From Candidatus Zixiibacteriota bacterium (GTDB lineage Bacteria > Zixibacteria > MSB-5A5 > UBA10806), in assembly GCA_020348065.1 (NCBI GenBank), contig CP070742.1, positions 3,524,114 through 3,577,819 of the forward strand: 53,706 nt of DNA. The letters run 5' to 3'. The number at the start of each line of letters is the position of its first letter. Within the stretch, counting starts at the first letter, position 1. The position numbers and the translations under genes were made by a program. Below the pieces are notes generated by a model. It was given only the letters and a program-made list of their open reading frames with translations, made no database searches and was not told the origin of the DNA. This document shows positions 17,025-26,580 of this stretch, piece by piece.

Positions 17025-19871
17025 TTACCGCAGGAGTATCATCCGGCGGGAAACCGAATGATTATCGAATGTAAGCCGATAGAAGTATATACCCGACGGC
17101 AGGTTTTCTCCGCTCCAGGCCAAAAGATGAATGCCGGCGGGCAATTCCCGATCAACAAGAACTTCGACTTCCTGCCCCAGCACGTTATAAACGCCTAATC
17201 GAACATTTCCGGGCGAATTCAACATAAATTTAATGCTGGTTTCGGCATTGAAAGGATTGGGGTAATTCTGCCACAGGAAAGCTTCGGGCAAAATATTATC
17301 ATGTTTTACTTCAACCACATCGGTGGTAGTCTCGCCCAGATAATTCATGGCGGATATAAACAGATTAGTTGCGGCCTGTTCCCCGACGGGAAAAAGAGGA
17401 AAGGTGAGATACACTGCCGATGAGTTTATGTAATCGACAGCTATCCCTACCGGTTTGTTATCATACAGGGTGTCCCCGGAGGAGGAAATATAGTAATAGA
17501 TTTCGGTCGGGACGTCTTGAAGCTCCATGACATCGACGCCTATAAGCATGCCGTTCCATTGGGGAATAACTCTTTCAGGCATAACCCCGAGATCGGGCCA
17601 ACCGACAACCCCGGTCGCTCCTATGAAATCGGGCGTGTTGCTCGAGTTAACGCTATTTATAAAAAGGTAGTCATAGGGAAAACTGCCGGGATCGAAAGAG
17701 AGCGGCCTTATGTTGGAGTAGCCGAAGAAAGCCCGCCAGCCGACGAACAGTAAGTTACCGCCAACGTCCAGATAATGAGCAAGATCGCTGTCGACCTGAT
17801 CGAGTTGCTGGTTGGCGGCATCGTCATCGATCCAGACCACCGTGGAATAAGGACCGAGATCGTTTATTCTCAGACTGCCGTCATCGATATAATCGTGGAA
17901 CGTGACTGCATATCCGCTGGAAATTAACTGGAAAAAAGAATCCTGCTGGGCATCGGTGGGAAGACCCTGGCCGCCGGTAAAATCGCGGGTCTCATCTACA
18001 AACAAAATTCCGCTGTCGAAACTGAGTACCCTGGCATAATCTTCGTGGGAAGCTTCGCCTTCGAGACCGGTTGAGTCCACAAGAGTTACGTAATAATAGT
18101 ATTTGAGATTGGATTGCAGATTTTGATCGATATATTCGAATTGCTCAGGATCGGGAATCTGCTGATGCGGCTGGTAATTGCCGTTTTCACCGATTTTCCT
18201 GTAGAGCTGATAATAATCAAAATCGAGATCGGGTATGGCCGACCATTGAATATGATTTTGATAAAATTCCGGCATAACCGTAAGCGTATCCGCCCGGCTG
18301 GGAATACTCCGCGGAGTTATTCCGACAAAATTTTCTATAAGGCTGGTTCCGCCGTCGAGGGCAAACGATGATACGCCGAAATAATAGGTGGAATCTTCAA
18401 ATAAACCATATGCTGTATCGGCGGACGTATAGGAGGTATCATAAATAATTATGTTCTCCTCGCATGTCCCGAAATACAATTCATATCCGATAATGTCAAT
18501 ATCCGGCGAGAGATCCCATTCCAGATACACCGTTTCTCCGTCCCCGACGTTATAAGCCTGCAGTCCCGTAACGGGAACCGGGGACTCGATAGCGAGAACT
18601 AACGCTCCGAGGTTAACGCGAATTATATCGGCGGCATAAGCGGGATCGATATTATCGATGATGTCTGTACCTGTGTGCCAGTTAGGAGAAAAATCTCCCT
18701 CGGCGGAATAAATGGTGCGGAATCCGGCCTGTTGGAAAGGAAAATGATCGGAGCCGGACCATTCGCCGACCTGGAGATTGGGCGCCAAAGTAGTATAGTC
18801 GATTGCCAGTTGTTCGATAACCTCACCGTAATGCTCTCCGTTTTCGCTGCACCTGATGACGAAATCGAGGAATGAATCGGATACGTTGCCGATCATATCG
18901 GCGTTGATCATATACGCTATATCCTCTTCCCTGTTCAACGCGTCAACCACGTAATACCAGCTTCCGATAAGGCCCTGTTCCTCTGCGCCGAAGGTTATAA
19001 AGCGAACAGATTTCTTGAACGGCAGATCGGCCAGCACCCTGGCGATCTCCATGGTCATAGCGGTGCCGGTACCGTTATCGTCGGCGCCCGGCGCCCATAT
19101 CGCCGGGTTGCCTCCATCATAAACGACAGCATCATAATGCCCGCCTACGATGATGAATCTGTCGGGATTCACATCCCCGATCTTCGTGGCTATCACGTTT
19201 CTGGAAAGGCATTGAAACGGGGTATCGTATTCCTGAAAAGTAAGGCTGTCATAACCCCAGGAGGCGAATTTCGAGGCCACCCAGCTTCCGGATGTCCAGA
19301 ATGAATCGGTGCAGGTATAGCGGGTTTGAAAATCCTGCAGCCTCTGAATATAGGCGGTGACCGAATCAACCGAAACCAGCGCCATAAGTGAATCTATATC
19401 AGTTGTTATCAATGATCTCGAGGGCAGTTTTGCCGGGATCGAAAATCGTCTGTCGGCGGGAAGATTAATATCCTGGCATTTGGAAAGGAATGCCCCCCGC
19501 GACATTAATTCCGTAGCCTCGTTAAAGGTGATGCTTAGCAGATGATAATTATCGGAAGATACTAATACGCCCGGAGGATTCTGGATACCATCATTTTTTC
19601 TCATAACCCAGAGACGGTCAATATCAACCGGCGATTCAATGAGCCGGATCGATCTTTCAGCCTTTTGGAGTTTTTCGAGATTTCCGCTTTCGACCAGCGC
19701 TACAGCCAGATCATCTAACTTGGCTATAACCCTGATCTCCGCCGTTTCCCGCACCGCTTCGATTTGCGATCTATCGAATGCGATAAGACCGTCAGTTGCC
19801 GAAACCGAACCCGTAAAAAGGTAAAAAACCACTCCGGCCATTATACCGATGTAAAACAGCCTTTTATTCAT
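17025..19871 (-). CDS. Secreted M28-family zinc aminopeptidase with FN3 domains and T9SS type A sorting domain
   Basis: 948 residues. Signal peptide, then a ~180-residue N-terminal region and an M28 catalytic domain at about 185-430. The zinc and catalytic residues are visible: H245 (GGHYD), D264 (ADDNG), E297/E298 (AEEQG), D325 (NADMIG) and H399 (NWHTGTD). Two FN3-like modules (about 435-620) and a region of unknown fold follow, then a T9SS type A domain (NYPNPFNAETSIKF, YNVLGQ, SGIYFYRL). The enzyme should remove N-terminal residues from peptides outside the cell and fits a protein-degrading lifestyle together with the OPT transporter at 30.8 kb. It has its own consensus promoter. Confidence 0.9.
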   Translation of the reverse strand: MNKRLFYIGIMAGVVFYLFTGSVSATDGLIAFDRSQIEAVRETAEIRVIAKLDDLAVALVESGNLEKLQKAERSIRLIESPVDIDRLWVMRKNDGIQNPPGVLVSSDNYHLLSITFNEATELMSRGAFLSKCQDINLPADRRFSIPAKLPSRSLITTDIDSLMALVSVDSVTAYIQRLQDFQTRYTCTDSFWTSGSWVASKFASWGYDSLTFQEYDTPFQCLSRNVIATKIGDVNPDRFIIVGGHYDAVVYDGGNPAIWAPGADDNGTGTAMTMEIARVLADLPFKKSVRFITFGAEEQGLIGSWYYVVDALNREEDIAYMINADMIGNVSDSFLDFVIRCSENGEHYGEVIEQLAIDYTTLAPNLQVGEWSGSDHFPFQQAGFRTIYSAEGDFSPNWHTGTDIIDNIDPAYAADIIRVNLGALVLAIESPVPVTGLQAYNVGDGETVYLEWDLSPDIDIIGYELYFGTCEENIIIYDTSYTSADTAYGLFEDSTYYFGVSSFALDGGTSLIENFVGITPRSIPSRADTLTVMPEFYQNHIQWSAIPDLDFDYYQLYRKIGENGNYQPHQQIPDPEQFEYIDQNLQSNLKYYYYVTLVDSTGLEGEASHEDYARVLSFDSGILFVDETRDFTGGQGLPTDAQQDSFFQLISSGYAVTFHDYIDDGSLRINDLGPYSTVVWIDDDAANQQLDQVDSDLAHYLDVGGNLLFVGWRAFFGYSNIRPLSFDPGSFPYDYLFINSVNSSNTPDFIGATGVVGWPDLGVMPERVIPQWNGMLIGVDVMELQDVPTEIYYYISSSGDTLYDNKPVGIAVDYINSSAVYLTFPLFPVGEQAATNLFISAMNYLGETTTDVVEVKHDNILPEAFLWQNYPNPFNAETSIKFMLNSPGNVRLGVYNVLGQEVEVLVDRELPAGIHLLAWSGENLPSGIYFYRLTFDNHSVSRRMILLR

Positions 19872-19993
19872 AATTTATAGATCCTTTCAGAAGAAAACGT
19901 TATCAGTTTTCGATAAAACCCCCTTATTCTTTTCCGCAATCGATCAACCCGACAGTTGAATTGCCGCCGGGTTTCGATGCTTCAATCTCTTTA

Positions 19994-20022
19994 ATTATAG
20001 AAGATATTGAAAAAATTGTCAA
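19994..20022 (-). promoter_or_regulatory. Consensus sigma-70 promoter of the M28 peptidase gene
   Basis: Minus-strand TTGACA (20017-20022) and TATAAT (19994-19999), both perfect, with a 17-base spacer, about 125 bases before the start codon. Confidence 0.8.
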
Positions 20023-20073
20023 TAAAATTAGGCTAATTTATGTCGGCATTTATTTTTCACCGACTATCCTTCA

Positions 20074-21378
20074 CTATCTAAGAAGGGTCAATTTTATTAT
20101 TGATGAAACCTGTTCGGGGCCGGTAATCCTGGCGAAATACATGCCAGACGCGACCTTCCGACCGGATTGATTTCGGCTGTCCCAGACAACCTGCGCGGAA
20201 CGTCCCGCAACTTCGAAACTTCTTACCTTTCGGCCGGTTATATCGAAAATGTCAAGCGTGAATTCGCCCTCAATCCCTGACAGCACCTGCAGTCTCACCT
20301 CGGCATTGAAAGGATTGGGATAGGCTTTCAGGACGAGATAATCTTCGGGCAAAGACGGAGCATCATTTTCTTCGATGGAGGTTGGAATCCCGAAGAAATC
20401 CATCATCTTCTGAAAATACTGCAGCCGGGTACCGTTGGGGCCGTCCAGGAATTCATGGATAGCCTGGGTGTTGACTACCGCTTTGTACCCCTGCCGATCG
20501 ACATAAAAATCCACGCAGCCGCATTCTACGTTATCTTCAAGCACGATTCCCGCTTCGGGAGGATCCAGCATAGGCTCAACATTACTCGACCACATGGTAT
20601 CCGCGAGATTATATGAAAGACCTTCAGCGAAAGTACCCTGAACGCCATCGAGGCCCATAAAAGGATAGGGAATGCACGTCGCTATATCATAAAATAGGAA
20701 GCTGGTAAACAAAGTATCCACAAATGTCAGATAGAGATCGTCGACAAATACATTGCCGCCGCGATCGAGGTAATCCATTAAGGCGATATCCCTATTGCAT
20801 AATCCGCCCGGAGGATGAGGCCTTGGGGGATAGCTTACCAGCCATAGTAGCGGTAAATCGGTTAGATAATCGCCGCAATAAGGCAATATGTGATCTACCA
20901 TCTCCCCTTCCAGGCCCAGGGAATCCAGAATAGACTTATACCAGTAATTGAGCCATTCGGTGGATTCGGTTCCAACGAGCAGGTAATCAATCGTCGAGGG
21001 ATCCGGGAGATAGTAAGTATCGGTATAAACCGGTTCAGACTCATTGCTGCCATAAACGGCAGTTACGCAATATTGAAAACCATCACCCAGGATAATATCG
21101 TTATCTATATAAGTTGTATCCGAAATCGGGCCGGGATTTCGAATTATCCAATCTCCGACGGGCCCGATTTTACGGTAAACGTTGTATCCATCCGGCATAG
21201 TTCCCAGCGGCGCTCGCCAGGTGATAACGACGCCGTTGCAGACATACCCATATGACACCTCTACCGGGCCCGGGAAATCACAAATTGTATTATCATTACC
21301 GGAGGAATTCGCGCTGATCGCCAACGTTGAATTTATGCTGAAAAATGCTAATACAAGTACGAACATGTAGCGTTTCAT
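20074..21378 (-). CDS. Secreted FN3-containing protein with T9SS type A sorting domain
   Basis: 434 residues from an ATG with a strong AAGGAGGT ribosome binding site. Signal peptide; an FN3-like domain (about 35-120: VSYGYVCNGVVITWRAP, YNVYRKIG); a central ~200-residue region of unknown fold; C-terminal T9SS type A domain (AYPNPFNAEVRLQV, FDITGRKVRSF, SGMYFARI). The central region resembles the part of the M28 peptidase between its FN3 modules and sorting domain in mentioning a sheet-rich alpha/beta pattern, so the two neighbours may share that module; this is only by eye. Confidence 0.8.
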   Translation of the reverse strand: MKRYMFVLVLAFFSINSTLAISANSSGNDNTICDFPGPVEVSYGYVCNGVVITWRAPLGTMPDGYNVYRKIGPVGDWIIRNPGPISDTTYIDNDIILGDGFQYCVTAVYGSNESEPVYTDTYYLPDPSTIDYLLVGTESTEWLNYWYKSILDSLGLEGEMVDHILPYCGDYLTDLPLLWLVSYPPRPHPPGGLCNRDIALMDYLDRGGNVFVDDLYLTFVDTLFTSFLFYDIATCIPYPFMGLDGVQGTFAEGLSYNLADTMWSSNVEPMLDPPEAGIVLEDNVECGCVDFYVDRQGYKAVVNTQAIHEFLDGPNGTRLQYFQKMMDFFGIPTSIEENDAPSLPEDYLVLKAYPNPFNAEVRLQVLSGIEGEFTLDIFDITGRKVRSFEVAGRSAQVVWDSRNQSGRKVASGMYFARITGPEQVSSIIKLTLLR

Positions 21379-21451
21379 AATAACCTCCTTGAATCATTCA
21401 CAAACCGCAACTCAATGGTGTCCGATCGTGGAGTATCTAATCTTACCAATA

Positions 21452-21479
21452 AAGATATCAGGTTAACACTGTATGTCAA
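21452..21479 (-). promoter_or_regulatory. Sigma-70-type promoter of the gene starting at 21378
   Basis: Minus-strand TTGACA (21474-21479) and TATCTT (21452-21457) with a 16-base spacer. Confidence 0.55.
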
Positions 21480-21536
21480 GAGATATCTACAAAATTATTG
21501 AAATATCTAAGGAACATTTAGCGATTGTACCATACC

Positions 21537-22242
21537 TCAGAAACAATAGCCGAGCCCGAATCTAAGCGAAGATCCGCCGATATTGAGATCACGATTTCAG
21601 TCTTATTGTCAGAATCCTGATCATCGAGTCGCAATCGGACCGCATAAAAGTATATCTACATTGCGTTTTAATGAGGAAATTTCGGTAAATATTGAAATCC
21701 AGTCCAGCAAGAAAATGAGCGCCGAAAGATAGATTATCTTCTTTGTACCGGTCACGATAATATATATAGGTATAATATCTGTTATCTTTTGTCTCCCATT
21801 GCGAAAAATAGATATCGGGGCCAAAGCTCAATATGGCCATGATGCGGGAATCCCGCTGATATATTTTATGAATCAGGCTAAAGGAAATCGGAAATATAAT
21901 GAGCCTGTTTTCAAAAAAGCGTTTTCCATCGAATGTGTCTACATCGACTTTTCTCTGTGTATGCAACCTTGTTCCGGTATCCAGCATCAATCCTCAATCG
22001 GTGAAATAGTATTCGCCGCCTAAAACCGGATCGACCCCGTTCCCGAAACCCCTGACGACCGGATATCCGAATCCGGAGGAGGCGTCGTACTCCACCCGTT
22101 GATCTCCCTGCAGCATCCGGTCTGCCGGAGCAACCGGGCCGGCCTGGACTGAGATCTGGAAAGCCCTCCCGCTTGATAGAACTTCCCGCGGAACACATGA
22201 GACCGTAAAAAACAGTACTGCCGCGAATATTAAGCTTCTCAT
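21537..22242 (-). pseudogene. Decayed outer-membrane beta-barrel gene (in-frame TGA plus one frameshift)
   Basis: The reading frame begins at an ATG at 22242 with a perfect AGGAGGT and a signal peptide (MRSLIFAAVLFFTVSC). It stops at TGA 21994-21996 within GGEYYFTD, then continues in the same frame through barrel-like strands to a stop at 21589. There the proper C-terminus lies in another frame: deleting one A of an AAA run gives LNIGGSSLRFGLGYCF and a stop, the Phe-ending last strand of a barrel. Two disabling changes make a pseudogene likely. Sequencing error is the alternative, since one change is in a homopolymer. Intact family members are small OmpA-like barrels. Confidence 0.7.
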
Positions 22243-22333
22243 GATTGCACCTCCTAATTTAAAAAGGATTTTATTTACTATACATTTTATTGTATCAAAA
22301 AAAATGGATTTTATTTCAGGAATTATACAATAT

Positions 22334-22361
22334 AAAAAGGCCGATGGAGTTTCCACCGGCC
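22334..22361 (-). terminator. Intrinsic terminator of the citrate synthase gene
   Basis: On the minus strand GGCCG/CGGCC and TGGA/TCCA arms form a hairpin with one internal mismatch and a three-base loop, followed by five T residues, 26 bases after the stop codon. Confidence 0.7.
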
Positions 22362-22386
22362 CTTAAAGAAATCATGAATATCGATT

Positions 22387-23664
22387 CTACGCGCTGACCT
22401 GCGCCTTCATCCACTTGGTGGTGACAGACTTCGGCCTTTCGATGGGAATGCCGAGAGCCCGGTTGACTACCAGCTGGGAAAGCATGCCCATAGCACGGGA
22501 GACCGAGAAGAGAACGGTATAATACGAGAACTCTTTCATACCAAAATTGTACAAAAGCGATCCGGAGGCGGCGTCGACGTTGGGCCAGGGGTCTTTGGCT
22601 TTGCCCTGCTCCCGCAGGATGTCGGGTACGATGTCGAAAACTTTGCTCATAATAGCGAACACGGGATCATCGGGCATATGCTTGAGGCCGAAATTTCGGA
22701 AAGCGGTAAAGCGCGGGTCGGTAACCCTCAAAACCGCGTGTCCGTAACCGGGGATAACCTTGCCCGAATTCAGCGTATCCCAGGCGAACTTTCTTAATTG
22801 CTCGTCCGTGGGAATGCCTTTGAATTTCTCATAAACCATAAGAATCCATCCCAGGCATTCCTGGTTGGCCAGCCCGTGAAGGGGGCCGGCCAGGCCGTTA
22901 AGACCGGCGGAGACGGCGTAGTAAGCGTCCGATAACGCCGATCCCACGCAATGGCAGGTATGAGCCGAGACATTGCCGCCTTCGTGATCGGAATGCAGAA
23001 CCAGGTATAGTCTCATCAGGTTGGCGAAGGTGCCGTCGGGATCTTTTATTCCCAGCATGCGGGCGTAGTTGCCGCCCCAGTCAAGATCTTTTTTGTAGGG
23101 AATTCTGTTCCCCTTTTTAAATCTCATCCTGTAGACGCCGGCGGCGATACCGGGAAGTCTCGCCATAAGATTTAATGAGTCTTCCAGTGTCGGCATCCAG
23201 TAATCGGTCTTTTTCATCCCCTTGGTATATTGTTCTCTAAATACAGACTCGCGCTCCATCACCAGTATGGCGGTATCCAGCATAGCCATAGGATGGGAAT
23301 CTTTAGGCATAGCCTCAAGCACTTTCCAGACATAGGCCGGGACTCTGGCTCTTTCGGAAAGCTCGTTCTGCAGACTTTTCAAAGCCGCGTTGTCGGGCAT
23401 TTCGCCGGTAACCAGAAGATAAAAAATTTCTTCGGGAAGTTTTTCGGTTAAATCACCGATGGGGATTCCCCTGATAAGCAGACCCTTATCGGGAGGAACC
23501 TCCGAAGTATCACAAACCATTCCCTTGACACCGCGCATTCCGCCATAGGCCTGAGCCATGGAAACCTCCGACACTTTAGTGTCGCCATGAGCTTTAACCA
23601 GATTTCCGATTTCCTCACGCCAGGCGGGTATAAGCGATGTCAATTTACTTTTTAACGTTGCCAT
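22387..23664 (-). CDS. gltA: Citrate synthase, eukaryotic (mitochondrial) type
   Basis: 425 residues from an ATG with GAGGAG upstream. It condenses oxaloacetate and acetyl-CoA at the entry to the TCA cycle in the cytoplasm. The catalytic triad is present: H263 (GPLHGLANQE), H309 (PGYGHAVLR) and D364 (PNVDAASG), each exactly 11 positions before its counterpart in pig heart enzyme numbering (274, 320, 375). The stretch HSDHEGGNVSAHT and the ending LGIPIERPKS are also those of the mitochondrial form rather than the usual bacterial GltA. Similar eukaryotic-type enzymes are known in Geobacter and Bacteroidetes. Single gene with its own promoter and terminator. Confidence 0.95.
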   Translation of the reverse strand: MATLKSKLTSLIPAWREEIGNLVKAHGDTKVSEVSMAQAYGGMRGVKGMVCDTSEVPPDKGLLIRGIPIGDLTEKLPEEIFYLLVTGEMPDNAALKSLQNELSERARVPAYVWKVLEAMPKDSHPMAMLDTAILVMERESVFREQYTKGMKKTDYWMPTLEDSLNLMARLPGIAAGVYRMRFKKGNRIPYKKDLDWGGNYARMLGIKDPDGTFANLMRLYLVLHSDHEGGNVSAHTCHCVGSALSDAYYAVSAGLNGLAGPLHGLANQECLGWILMVYEKFKGIPTDEQLRKFAWDTLNSGKVIPGYGHAVLRVTDPRFTAFRNFGLKHMPDDPVFAIMSKVFDIVPDILREQGKAKDPWPNVDAASGSLLYNFGMKEFSYYTVLFSVSRAMGMLSQLVVNRALGIPIERPKSVTTKWMKAQVSA

Positions 23665-23766
23665 ACACCCACTCCTCTCTAATCAAAGATTCTTAGCACC
23701 ATTTATCATTAATTAAATTCACTTACCGAGTTATTTGTGATTTATTTCACTTTTGAACATGGCGCC

Positions 23767-23796
23767 AATATAACAATTCGCCAAAACGCAAGTCAA
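23767..23796 (-). promoter_or_regulatory. Sigma-70-type promoter of the citrate synthase gene
   Basis: Minus-strand TTGACT (23791-23796) and TATATT (23767-23772) with an 18-base spacer, about 100 bases before the start. Confidence 0.6.
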
Positions 23797-23901
23797 TAAA
23801 AATATCCATAATAAAACCAAAATTATATCGGTTTCTTATTTTTTCCGATTTCAACGATATTTAAGGGTCGATTCGCCTGTTGGCGCAGGGAAATCTCCAT
23901 T

Positions 23902-23930
23902 AAAAAAAGGGCGGGTACCATGACCCGCCC
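23902..23930 (-). terminator. Intrinsic terminator of the T9SS gene at 23956
   Basis: Perfect 8-bp stem GGGCGGGT (23909-23916) / ACCCGCCC (23923-23930) with a six-base loop, followed on the minus strand by seven T residues. Confidence 0.9.
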
Positions 23931-23955
23931 GCAAAAAACCTTCATATCGGCAAGA

Positions 23956-24801
23956 TTACCGAATAAGCATCATCTTGTTGGCTTTTGAAAATTCCTCGGT
24001 CCGCAGCGAATAGAAATAGATGCCGGACGGAACGTCTTCACCGTCGCTGTTTGTGCCATTCCATGAAACCATATGACTGCCCGCGTCATACATTCCGTTT
24101 GCCAGCGTTTTAACATGCTGCCCCAGGAGATTATAAACCTCCAGAGAAACATTCTGCGCTTTGGGAAGATCGAACGACAATTTCGTATCCGGGTTAAACG
24201 GATTCGGATAGTTTTGTTTCAAAGCGAATTCCTTAGGAATATTATCGATATCGTCCTCGATTCCGGTGGGACCATAATGTATAGCGCCGGGTACAAAGGC
24301 GGGGGTAAATTGTACGGCACCGCCTGCCAGACCGAAACAAAACTCACCATTGACGAAATCGTACGTGGTATCGATATCAACGACCTGAGGTTCAGCGCCG
24401 GGATCTACAGAAAATACGAGCTGCCAGATTTGGCGGAGGATACCGCTCGTATGCAGAGGAGGCTCAGTTACGGGGCCGCCGAGATCACTCCAGGCGACCA
24501 TTCTTAAGAAATCCTCGGAAACCAGGAGAGAATCGAATGTTTCTTCCCATAGTGTAAGGGGCGGATAATAACTAACATATTCAAAATTGATTCCAGTGCC
24601 GGAAGCGGTAAAGGTCAGTGGCATATTATAAAACATCACTGAATCATCGGTAATGGCCCACATCCTGACATGAATCGAATCTGCACCCACGGCGACATAG
24701 GTTGGCTCGACTATGACACTATCCTGGTCACCGGGATCCTGCGCATTGGCCACGCCAAAAGTGAAAAGGCATACGGCCAAGCCCAACATTAACTTTTTCA
24801 T
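23956..24801 (-). CDS. Secreted protein with possible cohesin-like domain and T9SS type A sorting domain
   Basis: 281 residues from an ATG with AAGGAGG. Signal peptide (MKKLMLGLAVCLFTFGVANA), then one ~170-residue beta-sandwich-like domain (IVEPTYVAVGADSIHVRMWA ... FCFGLAGGAVQFTPAFVPGA) and a T9SS type A domain (NYPNPFNPDTKLSF, YNLLGQ, SGIYFYSLR). The order of strands and the opening resemble cohesin/CBM-like sandwiches that accompany dockerin proteins in these phyla. If that holds it could be a partner for the dockerin proteins at 7-9 and 12-13 kb, but the similarity is by eye only. It has a perfect promoter and a strong terminator, suggesting high expression as a single gene. Confidence 0.75.
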   Translation of the reverse strand: MKKLMLGLAVCLFTFGVANAQDPGDQDSVIVEPTYVAVGADSIHVRMWAITDDSVMFYNMPLTFTASGTGINFEYVSYYPPLTLWEETFDSLLVSEDFLRMVAWSDLGGPVTEPPLHTSGILRQIWQLVFSVDPGAEPQVVDIDTTYDFVNGEFCFGLAGGAVQFTPAFVPGAIHYGPTGIEDDIDNIPKEFALKQNYPNPFNPDTKLSFDLPKAQNVSLEVYNLLGQHVKTLANGMYDAGSHMVSWNGTNSDGEDVPSGIYFYSLRTEEFSKANKMMLIR

Positions 24802-24901
24802 TAAAAAAGCCTCCTTAAAAATTACTTTTATTTATTATCCTTTGTCTAAACCATTAGAAAGAACAAAAAAATCCTTAAAAAATATCCCTTTTGTCAACCG
24901 T

Positions 24902-24929
24902 ATTATACAAAAATAAATGTAAATGTCAA
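24902..24929 (-). promoter_or_regulatory. Perfect-consensus sigma-70 promoter of the gene at 24801
   Basis: Minus-strand TTGACA (24924-24929) and TATAAT (24902-24907) with a 16-base spacer; predicted start of transcription about 95 bases before the ATG. Confidence 0.85.
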
Positions 24930-24977
24930 GATTTTTTTTTGGAGTTATAAGTATATGATTATAAAGAAGATAACATA

Positions 24978-26375
24978 TCAGACCGGTGAGGGGATTTCTT
25001 CGGTTAATTCTTTTCTGGTCTGGATGCCGTATTTTTTCAGTTTTTCGAACAGGGTAGTATAGTCGATTTTCAGAATTTCGGCGGATCTTTTTTTATTTCC
25101 ATTCGTTTGCGTAAGTACTCTTTTAATTAACGACTTTTCGGCTTCGGCCTGCGCCAGAGCGGCGACCTCTTTCAAACCCGCTCCTTCTCTAAGCCTGATT
25201 TCCGCCGAGGAGGGAAGACGAATCGCCAACTGATCCGGAGTTATGGTTTTTCCTTCGCAGAGGATAATGGCTCTCTCAATGGTATTTTCAAGCTCTCTGA
25301 CGTTTCCGGGCCAATGGTATTTCTCCATCAACGTTAAAGATTCTCTGGATAATTTTTTATCTTTTTTATTCAATTCTCTGCAAAACCTGTTTATAAAATG
25401 ATCAGCCAACGCCTGAATATCTTCTCTTCTCTCTCTTAACGGGGGAATTCGAATGGGGAAAACCGACAGCCGATAATACAAATCCTCTCTAAAATTTCTT
25501 TTCTTAATGGCCTCTTTCAGATCCATATTAGAGGCGGCGATGACGCGGACATTGACATCTATTGTCTTAGTTCCGCCGAGACGTTCGAATTTTTTCTCCT
25601 GCAAGACTCTCAACAGCTTCGCCTGCAGAGAGATATCCATATCGCCGATTTCATCGAGAAATAGGGTACCGCCTTCGGCGATTTCGAATTTCCCCATTTT
25701 CCGGGCGTGACTGGACGTGAAAGCGCCCTTTTCGGACCCGAAAAGCTCGTTTTCAAGAAGTTCCCTGGGGATGGCGGCGCAGTTAATAGCGACAAAGGAA
25801 CCGTCTTTTCGCGGGGAGAGATAATGTATGGCGCGGGCGAACAGTTCTTTTCCGGTCCCCGATTCCCCTATGAGCAAAGCGGTGGTATCGGAAGGAGCAA
25901 CCTTTTGCACCAGTCCGGTGGCTTCCTTGATTTTCTCGGATTTACCTATGATCTCCGTTAAACCGTAGGCCTGCGCAAGTTCTTCCCGAAGAAGCGTATT
26001 TTCCGCGACCAGCCTTCTGTTCTCCAGAGCGCGTTTTATAAGAAGAGAGAGTCGATCGGTATCGAACGGTTTTGTAATAAAATCGAAAGCGCCGATCTTC
26101 ATGGCCTCCACGGCGTTTTCCACGGTGCCGTAGGCGGTCATTACGATAACGGAGGTTTCGGGATCGATTTCTTTCACCTCTGACAGCACCTCCAGGCCGT
26201 CGGCGCCGGGCAGTTTCAAATCGGTTAATATAAGATCATACCTCTTATTCCTGGCCCTGGATATGGCATCCTTGCCGTTGCCTGCGATATCAACCTCGTA
26301 GCCTTCGCCCGTAAGCGTAGCGCTCAACATCTCCTGCATGGCGCTTTTATCTTCCACAACCAGTACAGATACCAA
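24978..26375 (-). CDS. NtrC-family sigma-54-dependent response regulator
   Basis: 465 residues if started at a TTG at 26375, where GGGAGG ends five bases upstream and the receiver strand VSVLVVED begins at once; the open frame extends 19 codons further without a ribosome binding site. Domains: receiver with phospho-acceptor Asp in LILTDLKLPG; AAA+ domain with Walker A GESGTGKE and Walker B GGTLFLDEIGD; C-terminal Fis-type helix-turn-helix (NKKRSAEILKIDYTTLFEKL). The sigma-54 contact loop reads GAFTSS instead of the consensus GAFTGA, keeping the key Thr. Regulators of this class activate -24/-12 promoters such as the one found at 36899. No kinase gene is adjacent. Confidence 0.92.
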   Translation of the reverse strand: MVSVLVVEDKSAMQEMLSATLTGEGYEVDIAGNGKDAISRARNKRYDLILTDLKLPGADGLEVLSEVKEIDPETSVIVMTAYGTVENAVEAMKIGAFDFITKPFDTDRLSLLIKRALENRRLVAENTLLREELAQAYGLTEIIGKSEKIKEATGLVQKVAPSDTTALLIGESGTGKELFARAIHYLSPRKDGSFVAINCAAIPRELLENELFGSEKGAFTSSHARKMGKFEIAEGGTLFLDEIGDMDISLQAKLLRVLQEKKFERLGGTKTIDVNVRVIAASNMDLKEAIKKRNFREDLYYRLSVFPIRIPPLRERREDIQALADHFINRFCRELNKKDKKLSRESLTLMEKYHWPGNVRELENTIERAIILCEGKTITPDQLAIRLPSSAEIRLREGAGLKEVAALAQAEAEKSLIKRVLTQTNGNKKRSAEILKIDYTTLFEKLKKYGIQTRKELTEEIPSPV

Positions 26376-26432
26376 TAAACCCTCCCGAAAAGATATACGT
26401 TCTTCATATAAGATATCGGCAAAAACCAGCAA

Positions 26433-26580
26433 CCCTTAAGGAAAGCTGTTATATAGACTAAAGGTGATTTATCAGTATGAATCGCCATTTATATTGATGA
26501 GATCGCTTTGCCGTGCCCAAGCGGAAATCGGGGACTCCTCGCGATGACGGCGATTTGGCTTACAGGCAGTCTTACCGTGC
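26433..26580. other. Intergenic stretch with inverted repeat
   Basis: AATCGCC (26480-26486) and GGCGATT (26549-26555) form an imperfectly spaced inverted pair around a segment that includes CTCCTCGCGATGACGG. It looks like a degenerate dispersed intergenic repeat, but I see no second copy in this window. No gene is evident. Confidence 0.35.

Noticed and set aside
26376-26432. N-terminal extension of the NtrC-type regulator
   Set aside because: No ribosome binding site upstream, whereas the TTG at 26375 has GGGAGG at the right distance and the receiver domain starts immediately.
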